DNA of 64,000 nucleotides from Hevea brasiliensis (lineage: Eukaryota > Streptophyta > Magnoliopsida > Malpighiales > Euphorbiaceae): positions 53,331,571 to 53,395,570 of the forward strand of contig NC_079507.1 in NCBI RefSeq assembly GCF_030052815.1, read 5' to 3'. A program made the position numbers and the translations under genes. Position 1 is the stretch's first letter, and the number at the start of each line of letters is the position of its first letter. Under the pieces are notes generated by a model, which was not told the origin of the DNA, did not search any database, and saw nothing but the letters and a program-made list of their open reading frames with translations. This document shows positions 47,107-59,600 of the stretch, piece after piece.

Positions 47107-48721
47107 TGGGTGTCGATGGTGAGAATGGAGGAGTTGAGGGAGAAAATAAAGGATGCAGAAGGAAGCTAGGGCAAAGGCGGCGAAAAGATGAGTGGAGAAG
47201 AAGGGGAGGGGTAATGCCGGAATAAATGGACGTTGAGGGACAGTCGTGAACAGAAAAGACGGGAAGTGGAGGTGGGAAAAATGGATGCCGAAGAAAATTT
47301 TTGATTTGAACAGGACTTGTGTAAAACTGCATAAGGGGAAAAATGGGTGTGCATAACTTATGCACTCTCTTATGCAGGTTTCGGTGGAATATAAACAGTG
47401 TGAAAAACTGATTATGCAAGAGTGCATAGCTTATGCGCTGACTTATGCAAGTTTCGGCTAAAAATGGAAGTGTAGGAATTGTGGTCATGCGGAAGTGCAT
47501 AAGCTATGCACTCTCCTTATGCAGGTCTTGACAGGTTTTGATTTTTGGAGAGTGTGGTCATGCGGAAGTGCATAAGCTATGCACTCTCCTTATGCAAGTC
47601 TCGGCAGGTTTTGATTTTTGAGTTGGTGGTCATGCAGAACTGCATAAGTTATGCACTCTCCTTATGCAGGTCTCGGCAAGTTTTGGAATTCAGAGTTGGT
47701 GGTCATGCAGAAGTGCATAAGTTATGCACTCTCCTTATGCAGATTTCGGCAGAAAGAGAAAATGCAAGATTTGAAGTTATGCAAAAGTGCATAAGTCATG
47801 CACACACTTATGCAAGTTTCGACAGGTATGAAATTTGACAAAAATATGGCTATGCAGAATTGCATAAGCTATGCACATCCTTATGCAGTTTGCAACAGAG
47901 ATGAAAAATGGCAAGAATTGTGGTTATGCAGGATTGCATAAGCTATGCAGTTACTTATGCACAATTCAACAAGATTGAGATTACAATTGAAAATGATTTG
48001 CAAGTGTGAAAAATACCCTAGAATGAAGAAATATAATTCTATGAAGCTTAAATCATGAGAAATTGTCACAAAAAACACATCAATATATACAAAATCCATC
48101 AAAATTGCATCACACAAGCTTGCAGAAGTGAATCCTACATAAGAGGCATTTATGAATCATGCCATTTCAACTCAAATTCTGTAAATCAACATTTAGCACA
48201 TTAAAAACTCAATAAAATCTGTATAAAATTGCATCTATCCACAAATGATAATGGACTCCCCAAGTTATGCCAAGAAAATGCAGTATGTCCACCTTAAATT
48301 TCACAACCCAAATAGGCTCAAAACTACAAAAATGACCCACTTACCATCATATTAACATGATAAGTACAAATACTTAAAAGTTACACACCCAACCTCACCA
48401 AGAAACATAAGCCATCTGCTGCAGACCCTTCTTTGCTGCAAACTTTCATTTTTTTCCTCTACATAAACCAGGTAGCAAACCTGCACAGGTTATGCAGTAA
48501 AAATCAATCAATTTTTGGGAGAGTTGAAGGACAAAATATCAGATTAAGAGTTACTCCCCAGCAGTTCACCAACCTTCCTCCATTGAAATACATCTACAAG
48601 GGACAAGATTCAACAATGTCAAAAATTGAATTTGGGGAGATTTAAGATAAAAACAAAAGCAATGTAAATAAAAGTAAATCAGCAAAATCAAAATAAAAGA
48701 ACTTGGGATGCCTCCCAAGAG
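47107..48721 (-). other. Spacer between pol and extra ORF (element B)
   Basis: Non-coding counterpart of the spacer in A. It carries the hairpin array and further diverged repeats near 48415-48500. It ends at the pol terminus beside nested element C. Confidence 0.75.
47330..47960 (-). repeat. Tandem array of ~73-bp hairpin units (element B)
   Basis: Eight to nine units (near 47345, 47420, 47493, 47567, 47640, 47714, 47787, 47861 and 47935) have the same core as in A: GTGCATAAG, CTATGCACTCTC, CTTATGCA, then GTYTCGGCAG. There are fewer units than in A, so copy number differs between the two insertions. Confidence 0.9.
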
Positions 48722-48728
48722 GGCTAAT

Positions 48729-48769
48729 TTATAGTCCTTAGCTGGACTTTTCATGCATTTCACTGAAAA
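48729..48769 (-). pseudogene. Last codons of element B pol, cut off by element C
   Basis: These 41 bp match the end of pol in element A (23648-23688). Element C separates them from the rest of pol, which resumes at 56699. A further CAA to TAA change lies near 48738. Confidence 0.85.
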
Positions 48770-51700
48770 TGTGACACCCCTTACCCGACTACAGTGTAGC
48801 CGAGCAAGTTATGCCACTCAGTGTGCTGGAGCACTCTATTTTATCTTAATTCATTTTTATCATAGTTTTGAATATAACTTGTGAAATATAATTCATTTTA
48901 AGCCATTTATCGAAATTACTATTTATTTGAGGTTCCGAAAATTTTATAGAAAATCCGGCGGAGTGCCGGCTAAAAATGGAGAAAACAGTTCTTCGGAACC
49001 TGTGAAAAACACTTCCTATATTCATTTTCCATCATCTCAACTCCATTTATCAAATTCTCAACAATGTTCAATCTCAGTTCTCATTCATCCATCTCATATG
49101 ATACCATGCATAAATCATAGATAAACATTCACTTTTCCATTTACAACCACACTTTTCATTATTTACATGAATATCAAAATACATTACATAAGTTTCAAAT
49201 ACATATGAGAAAATAAAATCAATTACAAAATACCAAAATGACATCTAGCGTCCTACCAATGCATCACGACAAGGAGGTGACATGCATACACTATGCAGAA
49301 CTGTGAATTGCCTTACCAAATCTGTGGTCTACTGGCGCTCTGTCCAATCTTCAGTACCTACGCGTTGCAAAAGCGACGCGCTAAGCATAAAGCTTAGTGG
49401 TGCAAATAATAAAATAGAAAGAAATAATATGCAATATAAAAATCATAATTTCTTAGCCATTGTGTTCATAAGAACTTAATAATTACCAACTTAGTGTTTA
49501 GTCGAGGGCTAATTACGTTTTATGATATTAACTTCTTCATGAATTTTAAGTTTTCATTGTATTCTATCGTAATCATTCCTGATATTTAGTTTTCGTATTT
49601 TCTTCAATAATCAGTTCAATTACAGTTATACTTTTCCATGCCCAAGTAACCTATCTTCGACGATCGGATCGATAACGGGTCGTTGGCACTGGACACCGCG
49701 GTGCCTCGGGCCGTCATACCATGGGACGCAGAACGTCAACCACGTATGCAGTCAGTATGGCTAAAAAGCCATGATATCACATAATCGGCATAAAAGCCAT
49801 GAATACGGGCATAAAAGCCATGGATACGGGCATAAAGCCATGAATACAGGCATAAAAGCCTTTCCTTTCGCAGTACTGCTAAAACAATACCCTATTGGCA
49901 TGCCAATCTATCCAAACCAATCACATTAGGCCTACTAGGGCATTTTGCACTTTTAAGTTTCACAATTTTTGAATTTCAAGTTTTCATGTCACTATTCATT
50001 TCATTAGTCAACTAAAATGTTGACTTTTGCATAAACAATAGGTACATTGGTTTTAGTACTCCCAACATACCACATTTTGTATTCAAAACTTGTTGGTTTT
50101 GGTCACTTTCTCATAGCTTAGGTTATTTTGGCAAAATTGCCAATTTTTGGTTTTAGTGTCACTATTCACCTCATTGGTCAACAAAAATGTTGACTTTTGG
50201 ATAGAAAATATGTACATTGACTTTGGCACTCCCTATATACCACATTTGGCATTCAAAACTTGTTGGCATTAAGTGTTAATACCATTTCTAAGCATTAAAC
50301 CAAAGGAGCAGATTTTTCAGATTTTGTACCATAACTTCACTGTTCCATTGGACACTGTTACTGTGGGAATTTGAAGAAATGTAAAACATGAAAGTTGTTC
50401 CTTATTTTGTCTAGTTGAATTTCCTTTTTTGAATCACTCCATTTGGAGTTTTGTAGCTCCAGATATGGTCCAAAAACCACAGCTGGCCGGATTTGCATTC
50501 TGCAAAAAATACCATATCTACAGTAGCATGAACAGTGACTGCCATAGCCATTTGGGTTAGGTTCTGGCCATAATTTGGGGTAGGTTCCTTCATGAAAGTT
50601 GTTTGTCTATGTCTTAACTTGTTGCTGTAAAAATGTCAGGTCAATTGACCAAATCTACAGTGAGTTATGGCAAAATGAACAGTTACTGTTCATTTGGTCA
50701 ATTCTGCAGAGGCAGTTTCAGGGTTCCGGATTGGGGCCAAGTTTTGGTCCTCTTGCTTTGGTCTTTTGGGCATGGTTTCTTCAGCAAAAATGTGCCATTA
50801 TAAGCCTAGTTTCATGTCCAATTAGCCAAACATCAATTGGACTAACACAGCCCAAGTTATGGCAGTGCAAAGGGACTGAATTTTCAGTCCCTATGCTGCT
50901 GTCCTAGGGCAGCTTGCAACCCCTCTTTGCAACCTTGTTCTTCAGTCCATTTGTTGGTCAAATTACCTAAAATGGTCACTAATTGACCATTAAAATGCTC
51001 TCTTATAATTTCCTAAACCAAGTTACATTTTTCTCACAAAACCCTAACTCAAATTCATGTTTTTATACAATATGTCTTAGTTAGCTTTTTAATCATTGTT
51101 CTTGTATTTACAAACTTCCAACATAACTCTAATTCACTTCAAACTCATAAAAACACTCCCTCCTCTTACATAATTAGGGAATCAGCAATTCATGTACACC
51201 TTCACAAGAATTTTTTTTGATTTAATTTACATTTTCTCACTAAATTCAAGTTGCTATTTATGAAATGAAAGAGTTTTAAGTATATAGAGCACTAACCTTG
51301 TTGTATGCCAATCCAAGCTTGAGAGAACTTCACTTTCCTTCTTCTTCTTGGCTGCCAAGAGCTTGTTTAAGGTGTGGGATTAATTTTTGATGAAGGGACT
51401 TATGGGTTTTAGGGTGAGGAAGCATGGAATTTAAAGCTTGAAAGAGCTTTCATGGAGGTGGCTATGGTGGAAACCCTCTCCTTCCTCTCTCTACATTTTT
51501 GGCTGCTGGTTTTGGTCCATTTGGTCTTCATTTTATGTCTTTTAATGGTTTAGTCAAATGGTAGCTTAATGGTGATTGGTGGTGGCTTTTAATGACATCA
51601 CCTTATGTCATTATTAAGCCTTTTCTTCATTTTCTTTTCTTTCCTCCACTACTCATTTTTAATTTAATTTCTAGTAATGTTTATTCATATTTTGAGTCAT

Positions 51701-52147
51701 AATAATTATTTACTTAACTAGACAAGTCGGCCAAAAATCACCTCTGAAGGGGAAATGACCAAAATGCCCTCCGTTTGGCTTAACGGGTCAAAATTGTCTG
51801 TACCGATTGAAAAATTTTTCTAAATATTTCCTTGGCATTCTAATGCCATAGGAACCTCAATGACCCTTCTCTGGAGTCCCAAAATTATTTTATAATTTTT
51901 CCCCGGTCTAGGGCTCCTCGTTATGAACCGCAACTTCCCTCCTGCTACCCATCGCTTGGGCACCGGCTCGTTTTGCTTGGTTGTATTTTATTTCTAAAAT
52001 TTTTACTAAATTTTTCTCATTAATATTTGAGTTAATTATGGTCCTTCACTTTGATTTGAATATTTTTTCGGACGTTCTAGCTGTCCGGATCGACACCGGT
52101 CACCGGAACAGTAGACTGTGCGGAATTGCTACCGGGAGGATGTTACA
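48770..52147 (-). repeat. 3' LTR of element C
   Basis: 3378 bp. It contains a 20-bp tandem repeat at 49787-49860 (GGCATAAAAGCCATGAATAC, about 3.6 copies) and a diverged pair of 170-bp repeats starting at 49988 and 50158 (GTCACTATTCA...CAAAACTTGTTGG). Open frames here, including the ones near 50411-50907, have no protein similarity I recognise and are also present in the other LTR. Confidence 0.93.
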
Positions 52148-52163
52148 ACTCTTCCCCTCTTAT
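52148..52163 (-). promoter_or_regulatory. Polypurine tract of element C
   Basis: The minus strand reads AAGAGGGGAAGAGT directly before the 3' LTR, the expected place for priming plus-strand DNA synthesis. Confidence 0.75.
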
Positions 52164-52347
52164 AAAAATTTCGTCCTCGAAATTTACTGGGTGTAGGTAT
52201 CTAAAACAATTCTTTTACCTTTCTATTGCTCCCTCTGTCTACTTCTTTTATATATATGGTACTATTTAGTTTTTTTTTTTTTTTTTTTTTCGAATCTATC
52301 ATTATACACTTAGGCATATCAGAAGGGAAGGATACTTTACCTTAAAT

Positions 52348-53193
52348 TCACATTTGGGGCTTCTTGCTCCTCTCCGGCTTGGTGACATTTGGAAGTGGTG
52401 TTACTGTTGTACTTGGTCCTTCCACGGCCTCTGTCTGGGTCCGTGGTAAATTCCTCTTAGGACAATCTTTCAGACGATGGTCTGTGGCCCCACATCTATA
52501 ACAGGCTCCAGTCAATCCCCTACATTCACCTTTATGCCACTTGTTACAATGGCCACATTTTCTTGCTAATCCTGGCGCACTCACTATTAGTGTTTCTGGT
52601 TGATCTCTCCTGGGTATAGGCTTGGGTCTAGATCTCCTACTTTGATCATATGTCTGACTTAACTGTTCTCTCGGCCTCTTATTACTAGACTGTCCAAATT
52701 TCCTCTTTTCTTGATCACCACTCCTCTTCTGCCTCTTCATGAACACAGTAATATATTTCTTTCGAACTCTATCGAAAGAATTCCCAAGTTACGTCGGCTG
52801 GTGGCACTACCTTGGTTACGACATCCCACCATCGATATGCAGCTTCTTGTAACAACGAAACTGCACACTCCAAACTCGCTCGTGTGCAATGGAGTCTGCA
52901 GGACTCTTTCATCCTTTCTAACCAATACTTAGCCGCAGAATCGTCTTCCTTTCGACCATTGAAATCTCTGACTCCATACTTCCTAATTTTTCCTAGAGGT
53001 GATTTCACTTTGAGACAATGGTGGAACAACCCCACTATCTGTCGAAAGAATCCATCATCTGCTCAAACAAGGCTGTTGGGGTTGTACAGCACCTCTTGCA
53101 CCGTGGAGCAGATCTCCCGATTTCCAATATCACTCCCGACGGGATATTACTTACTACTTCTTCTTCCACTGCCCTCTGAGATGAAGTGTCCAT
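52348..53193 (-). pseudogene. Gag remnant of element C
   Basis: The frame opens at 53193 (MDTSSQ). It breaks near 53037, reopens to show the gag domain core (53035-52769, with LLQEAAYRWWDVV), hits a stop near 52780, and continues in another frame (52746-52348) with basic stretches and one CCHC zinc knuckle (CYRCGATDHRLKDC) typical of nucleocapsid. At least two frame breaks prevent a full product. The protein ends shortly after the knuckle, where a protease would begin in a complete element. The family role is particle formation and RNA packaging. Confidence 0.85.
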
Positions 53194-53298
53194 AACCTAT
53201 TTAACAAAGACAAACAGATCTGAGATAGTGTCACCTCGACTCTTAAAAATACAAAGCATGTTATGGACTCAATCTAGGCCCAGAAACGCCTAAACCGT

Positions 53299-53310
53299 GC
53301 TCTGATACCA
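53299..53310 (-). promoter_or_regulatory. Primer binding site of element C (tRNA-iMet type)
   Basis: TGGTATCAGAGC on the minus strand, five bases inside the 5' LTR. It is the classic complement of the initiator tRNA-Met 3' end. Confidence 0.9.
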
Positions 53311-53315
53311 CTAAA

Positions 53316-56300
53316 TGTGACACTCTTACCCGACTACAAGTAGCCGAGCAAGTTATGCCACTCAGTGTGCCGGAGCACTCTATTTTATCTTAATTCATTT
53401 TTATCATAGTTTTGAATATAACTTGTGAAATATAATTCATTTTAATCCATTTATCGAAATTACTATTTATTTGAGGTTCCGAAAATTTTATAGAAAATCC
53501 ATGAGTGCCTGGCTAAAAATGGAGAAAACAGCTTTTCTAACTGTGAAAAACACTTCCTATATTCATTTTCCATCATCTCAACTCCATTTATCAAATTCTC
53601 AACAATGTTCAATCTCAGTTCTCATTCATCCATCTCATATGATACCATGCATAAATCATAGATAAACATTCACTTTTCCATTTACAACCACACTTTTCAT
53701 TATTTACATGAATATCAAAATACATTACATAAGTTTCAAATACATATGAGAAAATAAAATCAATTACAAAATACCAAAATGACATCTAGCGTCCTACCAA
53801 TGCATCACGATGTGAGGTGACATGCACACTATGCGTAATCGTGGAACTGCTTTACCGAACTGTGGTCTCATCGGCGCTCTGTCCACTCTTCAAGACTACG
53901 CAGCGTTGCAAAAGCGCGCTAAGCATAAAGCTTAGTGGTGCAAATAATAAAATAGAAAGAAATAATATGCAATATAAAAATCATAATTTCTTAGCCATTG
54001 TGTTCATAAGAACTGAATAATTACCAACTTAGTGTTTAGTCGAGGGCTAATTACGTTTTATGATATTAACTTCTTCATGAATTTTAAGTTTTCATTGTAT
54101 TCTATCGTAATCATTCCTGATATTTAGTTTTCGTATTTTCTTCAATAATCAGTTCAATTACAGTTATACTTTTCCATGCCCAAGTAACCTATCTTTGACG
54201 ATCGGATCGATAACGGTCGTTGGCACTGGACACCGCGGTGCCTCGGGCCGTCATACCATGGGACGCAGAACGTCAACCACGTATGCAGTCAGTATGGCTA
54301 AAAAGCCATGATATCACATAATCGGCATAAAAGCCATGAATACGGGCATAAAAGCCATGGATACGGGCATAAAGCCATGAATACAGGCATAAAAGCCTTT
54401 CCTTTCGCAGTACTGCTAAAACAATACCCTATTGGCATGCCAATCTATCCAAACCAATCACATTAGGCCTACTAGGGCATTTTGCACTTTTAAGTTTCAC
54501 AATTTTTGAATTTCAAGTTTTCATGTCACTATTCATTTCATTAGTCAACTAAAATGTTGACTTTTGCATAAACAATAGGTACATTGGTTTTAGTACTCCC
54601 AACATACCACATTTTGTATTCAAAACTTGTTGGTTTTGGTCACTTTCTCATAGCTTAGGTTATTTTGGCAAAATTGCCAATTTTTGGTTTTAGTGTCACT
54701 ATTCACCTCATTGGTCAACAAAAATGTTGACTTTTGGATAGAAAATATGTACATTGACTTTGGCACTCCCTATATACCACATTTGGCATTCAAAACTTGT
54801 TGGCATTAAGTGTTAATACCATTTCTAAGCATTAAACCAAAGGAGCAGATTTTTCAGATTTTGTACCATAACTTCACTGTTCCATTGGACACTGTTACTG
54901 TGGGAATTTGAAGAAATGTAAAACATGAAAGTTGTTCCTTATTTTGTCTAGTTGAATTTCCTTTTTTGAATCACTCCATTTGGAGTTTTGTAGCTCCAGA
55001 TATGGTCCAAAAACCACAGCTGGCCGGATTTGCATTCTGCAGAAAATACCATATCTACAGTAGCATGAACAGTGACTGCCATAGCCATTTGGGTTAGGTT
55101 CTGGCCATAATTTGGGGTAGGTTCCTTCATGAAAGTTGTTTGTCTATGTCTTAACTTGTTGCTGTAAAAATGTCAGGTCAATTGACCAAATCTACAGTGA
55201 GTTATGGCAAAATGAACAGTTACTATTCATTTGGTCAATTCTGCAGAGGCAGTTTCAGGGTTCCGGATTGGGGCCAAGTTTTGGTCCTCTTGCTTTGGTC
55301 TTTTGGGCATGGTTTCTTCAGCAAAAATGTGCCATTATAAGCCTAGTTTCATGTCCAATTAGCCAAACATCAATTGGACTAACACAGCCCAAGTTATGGC
55401 AGTGCAAAGGGACTGAATTTTCAGTCCCTATCTTTCTTGTCCTAGGGCAGCCTGCAACCCCTCTTTGCAACCTTGTTCTTCAGTCCATTTGTTGGTCAAA
55501 TTACCTAAAATGGTCACTAATTGACCATTAAAATGCTCTCTTATAATTTCCTAAACCAAGTTACATTTTTCTCACAAAACCCTAACTCAAATTCATGTTT
55601 TTATACAATATGTCTTAGTTAGCTTTTTAATCATTGTTCTTGTATTTACAAACTTCCAACATAACTCTAATTCACTTCAAACTCATAAAAACACTCCCTC
55701 CTATTCCATAATTAGGGCAGCCGAAATTCATGTACACCTTCACAAGAATTTTTGTTCATTTAATTTACATTTTCTCACTAAATTCAAGTTGCTATTTATG
55801 AAATGAAAGAGTTTTAAGTATATAGAGCACTAACCTTGTTGTATGCCAATCCAAGCTTGAGAGAACTTCACTTTCCTTCTTCTTCTTGGCTGCCAAGAGC
55901 TTGTTTAAGGTGTGGGATTAATTTTTGATGAAGGGACTTATGGGTTTTAGGGTGAGGAAGCATGGAATTTAAAGCTTGAAAGAGCTTTCATGGAGGTGGC
56001 TATGGTGGAAACCCTCTCCTTCCTCTCTCTACATTTTTGGCTGCTGGTTTTTGGTCCATTTGGTCTTCATTTTATGTCTTTTAATGGTTTAGTCAAATGG
56101 TAGCTTAATGGTGATTGGTGGTGGCTTTTTAATGACATCACCTTATGTCATTATTAAGCCTTTTTCTTCATTTTCTTTTCTTTCCTCCACTACTCATTTT
56201 TAATTTAATTTCTAGTAATGTTTATTCATATTTTGAGTCATAATAATTATTTACTTAACTAGACAAGTCGGCCAAAAATCACCTCTGAAGGCGAAATGAC

Positions 56301-56693
56301 CAAAATGCCCTCCGTTTGGCTTAACGGGTCAAAATTGTCTGTACCGATTGAAAAATTTTTCTAAATATTTCCTTGGCATTCTAATGCCATAGGAACCTCA
56401 ATGACCCTTCTCTGGAGTCCCAAAAATTATTTTATAATTTTTTCCCCGGGTCTAGGGCTCCTCGTTGCGAGAACCGCAACTTCCCTCCGGTTACCCATCG
56501 CTTGGGCACCGGCTCGTTTTGCTTGGTTGTATTTTATTTCTAAAATTTTTACTAAATTTTTCTCATTAATATTTGAGTTAATTATGGTCCCTCACTTTGA
56601 TTTGAATATTTTTTCGGACGTTCTAGCTGTCCGGACCAACACCGGTCACCGGAACAGTAGACTGTGCGGAATTGCTACCGGGAGGATGTTACA
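53316..56693 (-). repeat. 5' LTR of element C
   Basis: 3378 bp, the same length as the other LTR and nearly identical over long stretches. The differences are concentrated in a few short clusters (around 53500-53550, 53815-53920 and 55430-55445, with smaller ones near 55700 and 56440-56490). It contains the same internal 20-bp (54324-54397) and 170-bp (54525 and 54695) repeats. Confidence 0.93.
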
Positions 56694-56698
56694 GAAAA

Positions 56699-59600
56699 GA
56701 GGTGAGGGATTGGAGAGCTTGTAACAGCTTGCTCCCTTTATTGGGTCTCCAGTTATGTAATGTTTCAATCTATGCCCATTGACCTTAAAATTCCCAAATT
56801 TTTCACTCCAAATTTCAATTGCTCCATAAGGGAAAACCTTAGAAACTCTCTATGGACCAGTCCACCTTGATTTATGTTTTCCAGGGAACAATTTCAATCT
56901 TGAGTTGAACAACAAAACTGAATCACCCTCTTTGAATTCCTTTTTCCTAAGATGCTTATCATGCCAAACTTTAGTTCTTTCTTTATAAATACGGGCACTT
57001 TCATAGGCATCCATCCTTAATTCTTCAAGCTCATTAAGTTGCAATAGCCTTTTCTCACCAGCTTGCTTAAGATCAAAATTCAAGGTCTGAATGGCCCAAT
57101 ATGCTCTATGTTCTAGCTCCACAGGTAAGTGACAAGACTTACCATACACCAACCTAAAGGGAGTAGTTCCTATAGGGGTTTTGTAAGCAGTCCTATATGC
57201 CCATAAAGCATCTTCTAGTTTGACAGACCAATCTTTCCGAGAATTGTTCACTGTTTTCTCCAAGATATGTTTGAGTTCTCTGTTAGAAATTTCAACTTGT
57301 CCTGAAGTTTGAGGATGGTATGGGGTAGCTATCTTGTGCATTACACCATACTTCCTCATTAAGCTCTCAAATTGCTTATTACAAAAATGTGAACCCCCAT
57401 CACTAATTACAGCCCTAGGAGCTCCAAATCTACTCAAGACAAATTTCTTCAAGAATTTCACTACCACTCTAGCATCATTAGTTGGAGTTGCAATAGCTTC
57501 CACCCACTTTGACACATAGTCAACTCCAACTAGAATGTATTTATTACCATATGAAGGAGGAAATGGCCCCATAAAATCTATTCCTCAGACATCAAATAAT
57601 TCCACTTCAAGAATATCATTTAGGGGCATTTGATCTCTTTTTGACAAATTTCCACTCCTTTGATATTTATCACATTCTAACACAAATTTCCTCACATCCT
57701 TAAAAAGATTTGGCCAAAAGAAACCAGCTTGCAAAATTTTACTAGCTGTTTTGGAGATTCCAAAATGTCTTCCATAATCAGAAGCATGGCAATGATGCAT
57801 AACACTCTGTGTCTCCTCATCAGGAATACATCTTCTTATTAAACCATCACAACATCTCTTAAAGAGTAAAGGATCATCCCATCTATAAAATTTTACCTCA
57901 TGCAAAAACTTTTTCTTTTGTTGCCATGTCATTCCTAGAGGTAAAACTCCACAAGATAGATAATTCACCAAGTCTGCATACCAAGGTAGTTTAGCAACAA
58001 GAGAGAAAAGTTGTTCATCCAAGAAAAATTCATCAATAGGGACTTCATCCATTTCTTCATCATCAAATTTCAACCTACTAAGATTATCCGCAATTACATT
58101 TTCAGCTCCCTTCTTATCTCTAATCTCCAAATCAAACTCTTGTAGCATCAGAATCCACCTAATGAGCCTAGGTTTAGCCTCCTTTTTACGGAGTAAATAC
58201 CTGATGGCTGCATGATCTGAAAATATAACCACCTTTGAGTCAATAATGTAAAGTCTGAACTTTTCCAATGCAAAGAAAATTGCGAAGAATTCCTTTTCAG
58301 TTGTTGCATAATTTGTTTGAGCCTCATCCAATGTTCTACTAGCATAATAAATAGCATAAGCCTTTTTGTCCTTTCTTTGACCAAGAACAGCTCCAATTGC
58401 ATAGTTGCTAGCATCACACATAATTTCAAAAGGTAGGCTCCAATCAGATGGTTGCATGATTGGTGCAGTGATAAGAGCTTGCTTCAACCTGCAAAAGGCA
58501 TCCAAACACTCTTGGTCAAATACAAATGGTATGCCATGGCTTAACAAATTAGACAAAGGTTTAGCTATTTTAGAAAAATCCTTGATAAAGCGTCTGTAGA
58601 ACCCGGTATGTCCTAGAAAACTTCGAATTCCCTTGACATTGGTAGGAGGAGCCATCTTCTCTATCACTTCAACTTTGGCTTTATCAACCTCTATTCCTCT
58701 GTTAGACGCCAAATGTCCAAGCACTATCCCTTCTTGAACCATGAAATGACACTTTTCCCAGTTTAACACAAGGTCAGTATCTGCACATCGCTGCAAAACT
58801 TTAGAAAGGTTAGCCAAGCATAAGTCAAATGAAGATCCATAAACAGAAAAGTCATCCATAAAAACCTCCATTATATCTTCAATGAAATCTGAGAAGATTG
58901 CCATCATGCACCTTTGAAAAGTGGCTGGTGCATTACACAACCCAAATGGCATCCTCCTATAAGCAAAGGTTCCATATGGACAAGTAAAAGTGGTTTTCTC
59001 TTAATCATTTGGATGGATAGGGATTTGAAAAAAACCTGAGTATCCATCTAAATAGCAAAAATAAGAATGCCTAGCCAATCTTTCTAACATTTGATCAATG
59101 AAGGGAAGTGGAAAATGATCTTTTCTAGTGGCAATATTTAATTTTCTGTAATCTATGCACATTCGCCAACTAGTCACTGTTCTTGTGGGAATTAATTCAT
59201 TATTTTCATTTTTGACAACTGTCATTCCACCCTTTTTTGGGACAACATGTACTGGGCTCACCCAAGTACTGTCTGAGATAGGATATATGATCCCTGCATC
59301 AAGCAACTTCAAAATTTCCTTTTTAACAACTTCTTTCATATTTGGGTTCAACCTCCTCTGATGTTCAATAGATGGCTTACAATTTTCTTCTAAAATAATT
59401 CTGTGCATGCAAAAGTGTGGGCTTATTCCCTTAATGTCATCTATGGTATACCCTAAAACTTTCCTAAATTGCCTCAATACTCTTAACAACTTATCAGCCT
59501 CTAAGGTACTCAAGTTTGCATTTAAAATTACTGGATAAGTGTTATTAGTGCCAAGAAATTCATACCTGAGCTGAGAAGGAAGTTGCTTAAGTTCTACCTT

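Larger units (their letters stand above)
48770..56693 (-). mobile_element. Nested LTR retrotransposon C, long LTRs and almost no interior (LARD-like)
   Basis: 7924 bp inserted into the end of element B's pol, with target duplications GAAAA at 48765-48769 and 56694-56698; element A shows the uninterrupted site (CACTGAAAAGAGGTGAG). LTRs at 48770-52147 and 53316-56693 are both 3378 bp, starting TGTGACAC and ending GATGTTACA. The interior is only 1168 bp: an initiator tRNA-Met-type primer site, a broken gag and a polypurine tract. No protease, RT or integrase is present. The zinc knuckle, gag domain and primer type suggest a Tekay/Del-like chromovirus ancestor. It must have been mobilised by enzymes of another copy. 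Confidence 0.93.

Noticed and set aside
50599..50907. Plus-strand frames of 102-131 codons in both LTRs of element C
   Set aside because: Antisense to the element, duplicated because the LTR is duplicated, ends differ by indels, no known domain.
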